Part shown: in pieces, positions 63,560-64,000 of the stretch
Layout of the letters: every line of letters starts with the position of its first letter
Numbering within the stretch: the first letter of the stretch is position 1
Assembly (NCBI GenBank): GCA_017467185.1
Contig: JAFTSS010000017.1
Span: forward strand, 46,957-110,956
Length of the DNA stretch: 64,000 nucleotides
Reading direction: 5' to 3'
DNA from: Paludibacteraceae bacterium
GTDB taxonomy: Bacteria > Bacteroidota > Bacteroidia > Bacteroidales > Paludibacteraceae
Position numbers and translations under genes: made by a program
The notes under the pieces: model-generated
The model's input: the letters and a program-made list of their open reading frames with translations, nothing else
Told to the model about the DNA's origin: nothing
The model's database searches: none

Positions 63560-64000
63560 TTATTTCACAATCACTTTGCCTTGATAGCGACTACCTGTCG
63601 CGGTTGTTATATTTACCATATAAACACCTGCTTGAGGTAAGCCAGTTATTGCAAATTGTGAATTAACAACTGAAAGTTGTGCGCTTTCTGCTCTATAAAC
63701 ACATTGACCAGTTGCATTGAAGACTTCAATTGTCATTCCTTCAAGCTCTTCGGCTGTAAACTCTGCACTGATATACAACTCTTCGCCAACTGCTACTGGG
63801 TTAGGAGTCAATACCAATGCGGTAAACATTGTGTTGTCGAGAGCTACACCCGAACCAGATTCGACTGTCAATGTAAGAACCACTACTGAGTCGCAACCAT
63901 ATTGATTTACAAGGCTATCAGTATAAACACCTGTTTCAGTAAGGTTTTCGCCTCCGAATGGGAAGAACTCGCCTTCTTTAATTGTTTCTGAAATAGCAAA
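63560..64000 (-). CDS. T9SS protein, C-terminal part (runs off the window)
   Basis: The last ~146 codons of a gene that continues past 64000. The end encodes FPFGGENLTETGVYTDSLVNQ, CDSVVVLTLTVE and a type A sorting domain (ALVLTPNPVAVGEEL...YMVNITTATGSRYQG). It is nearly identical to the end of the third giant: about 23 differences over ~440 bp by hand count. Probably another giant or secreted paralogue. The true start is outside the window. Confidence 0.9.
   Translation of the reverse strand, partial: FAISETIKEGEFFPFGGENLTETGVYTDSLVNQYGCDSVVVLTLTVESGSGVALDNTMFTALVLTPNPVAVGEELYISAEFTAEELEGMTIEVFNATGQCVYRAESAQLSVVNSQFAITGLPQAGVYMVNITTATGSRYQGKVIVK

Overview
The window comes from an AT-rich member of the phylum Bacteroidota, most likely a Bacteroidales that has a type IX secretion system (T9SS). 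The evidence is several proteins ending in type A T9SS sorting domains, promoters of the form TTTG-N19/20-TAnnTTTG, Bacteroidota-type lipoproteins, a GldF-like permease, and an OmpA-family protein. No rRNA, tRNA, CRISPR array, prophage or classical IS transposase was found. Nearly all genes are on the minus strand; the two PagL-like genes are the exception.

Layout. 0-2.7 kb: the 5' part of lpxB, a small membrane protein, surE and an orphan gldF-like permease. 2.8-5.3 kb (plus strand): two tandem outer-membrane acyloxyacyl-hydrolase-like genes, only the second with an intact catalytic motif. 5.8-20 kb: a five-gene minus-strand operon (small T9SS protein, T9SS-era protein with 13 tail-fibre-like YNDL repeats, a 3185-residue LamG giant, a small lipoprotein, an OmpA-like protein). 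21.2-30.7 kb: a paralogous giant, interrupted by an in-frame TAG and a one-base frameshift, followed upstream by an AraC-type regulator. 32.2-38.7 kb: a six-gene efflux operon (PspC, ABC ATPase, two MacB-type permeases, HlyD-type adaptor, TolC-type channel). 39-43.5 kb: a short-chain dehydrogenase, bifunctional FtcD and a GT2 glycosyltransferase. 43.5-47.4 kb: a duplicated [lipoprotein + M6 metalloprotease] module, one protease being reduced to a remnant. 47.5-52.6 kb: an amidase/golvesin-like protein, a radical SAM protein and a UbiA prenyltransferase. 52.8-64 kb: a third giant of ten fibronectin/jelly-roll units, a lectin-fold lipoprotein, and the C-terminus of another T9SS protein nearly identical in sequence to the end of the third giant.

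How genes work together. The two LamG giants share a conserved upstream region (paired TCGTTTGTAC repeats and a palindrome exactly 130 bp apart in both copies), which suggests co-regulation, with the adjacent AraC-type protein as an untested candidate. The stand-alone lipoprotein carries the same AF-x-x-x-x-C-x-G module as the giants, and the OmpA-like protein could anchor the assembly to peptidoglycan; this is inference.

The intergenic DNA is unusual. There is a 110-bp tandem-repeat element with two hairpins that show compensatory changes between copies and is bounded by a near-perfect inverted repeat; two kinds of short inverted-repeat elements; and many 7-bp or 9-bp word repeats that have entered coding regions as signal-peptide, start-codon, internal or C-terminal sequence.
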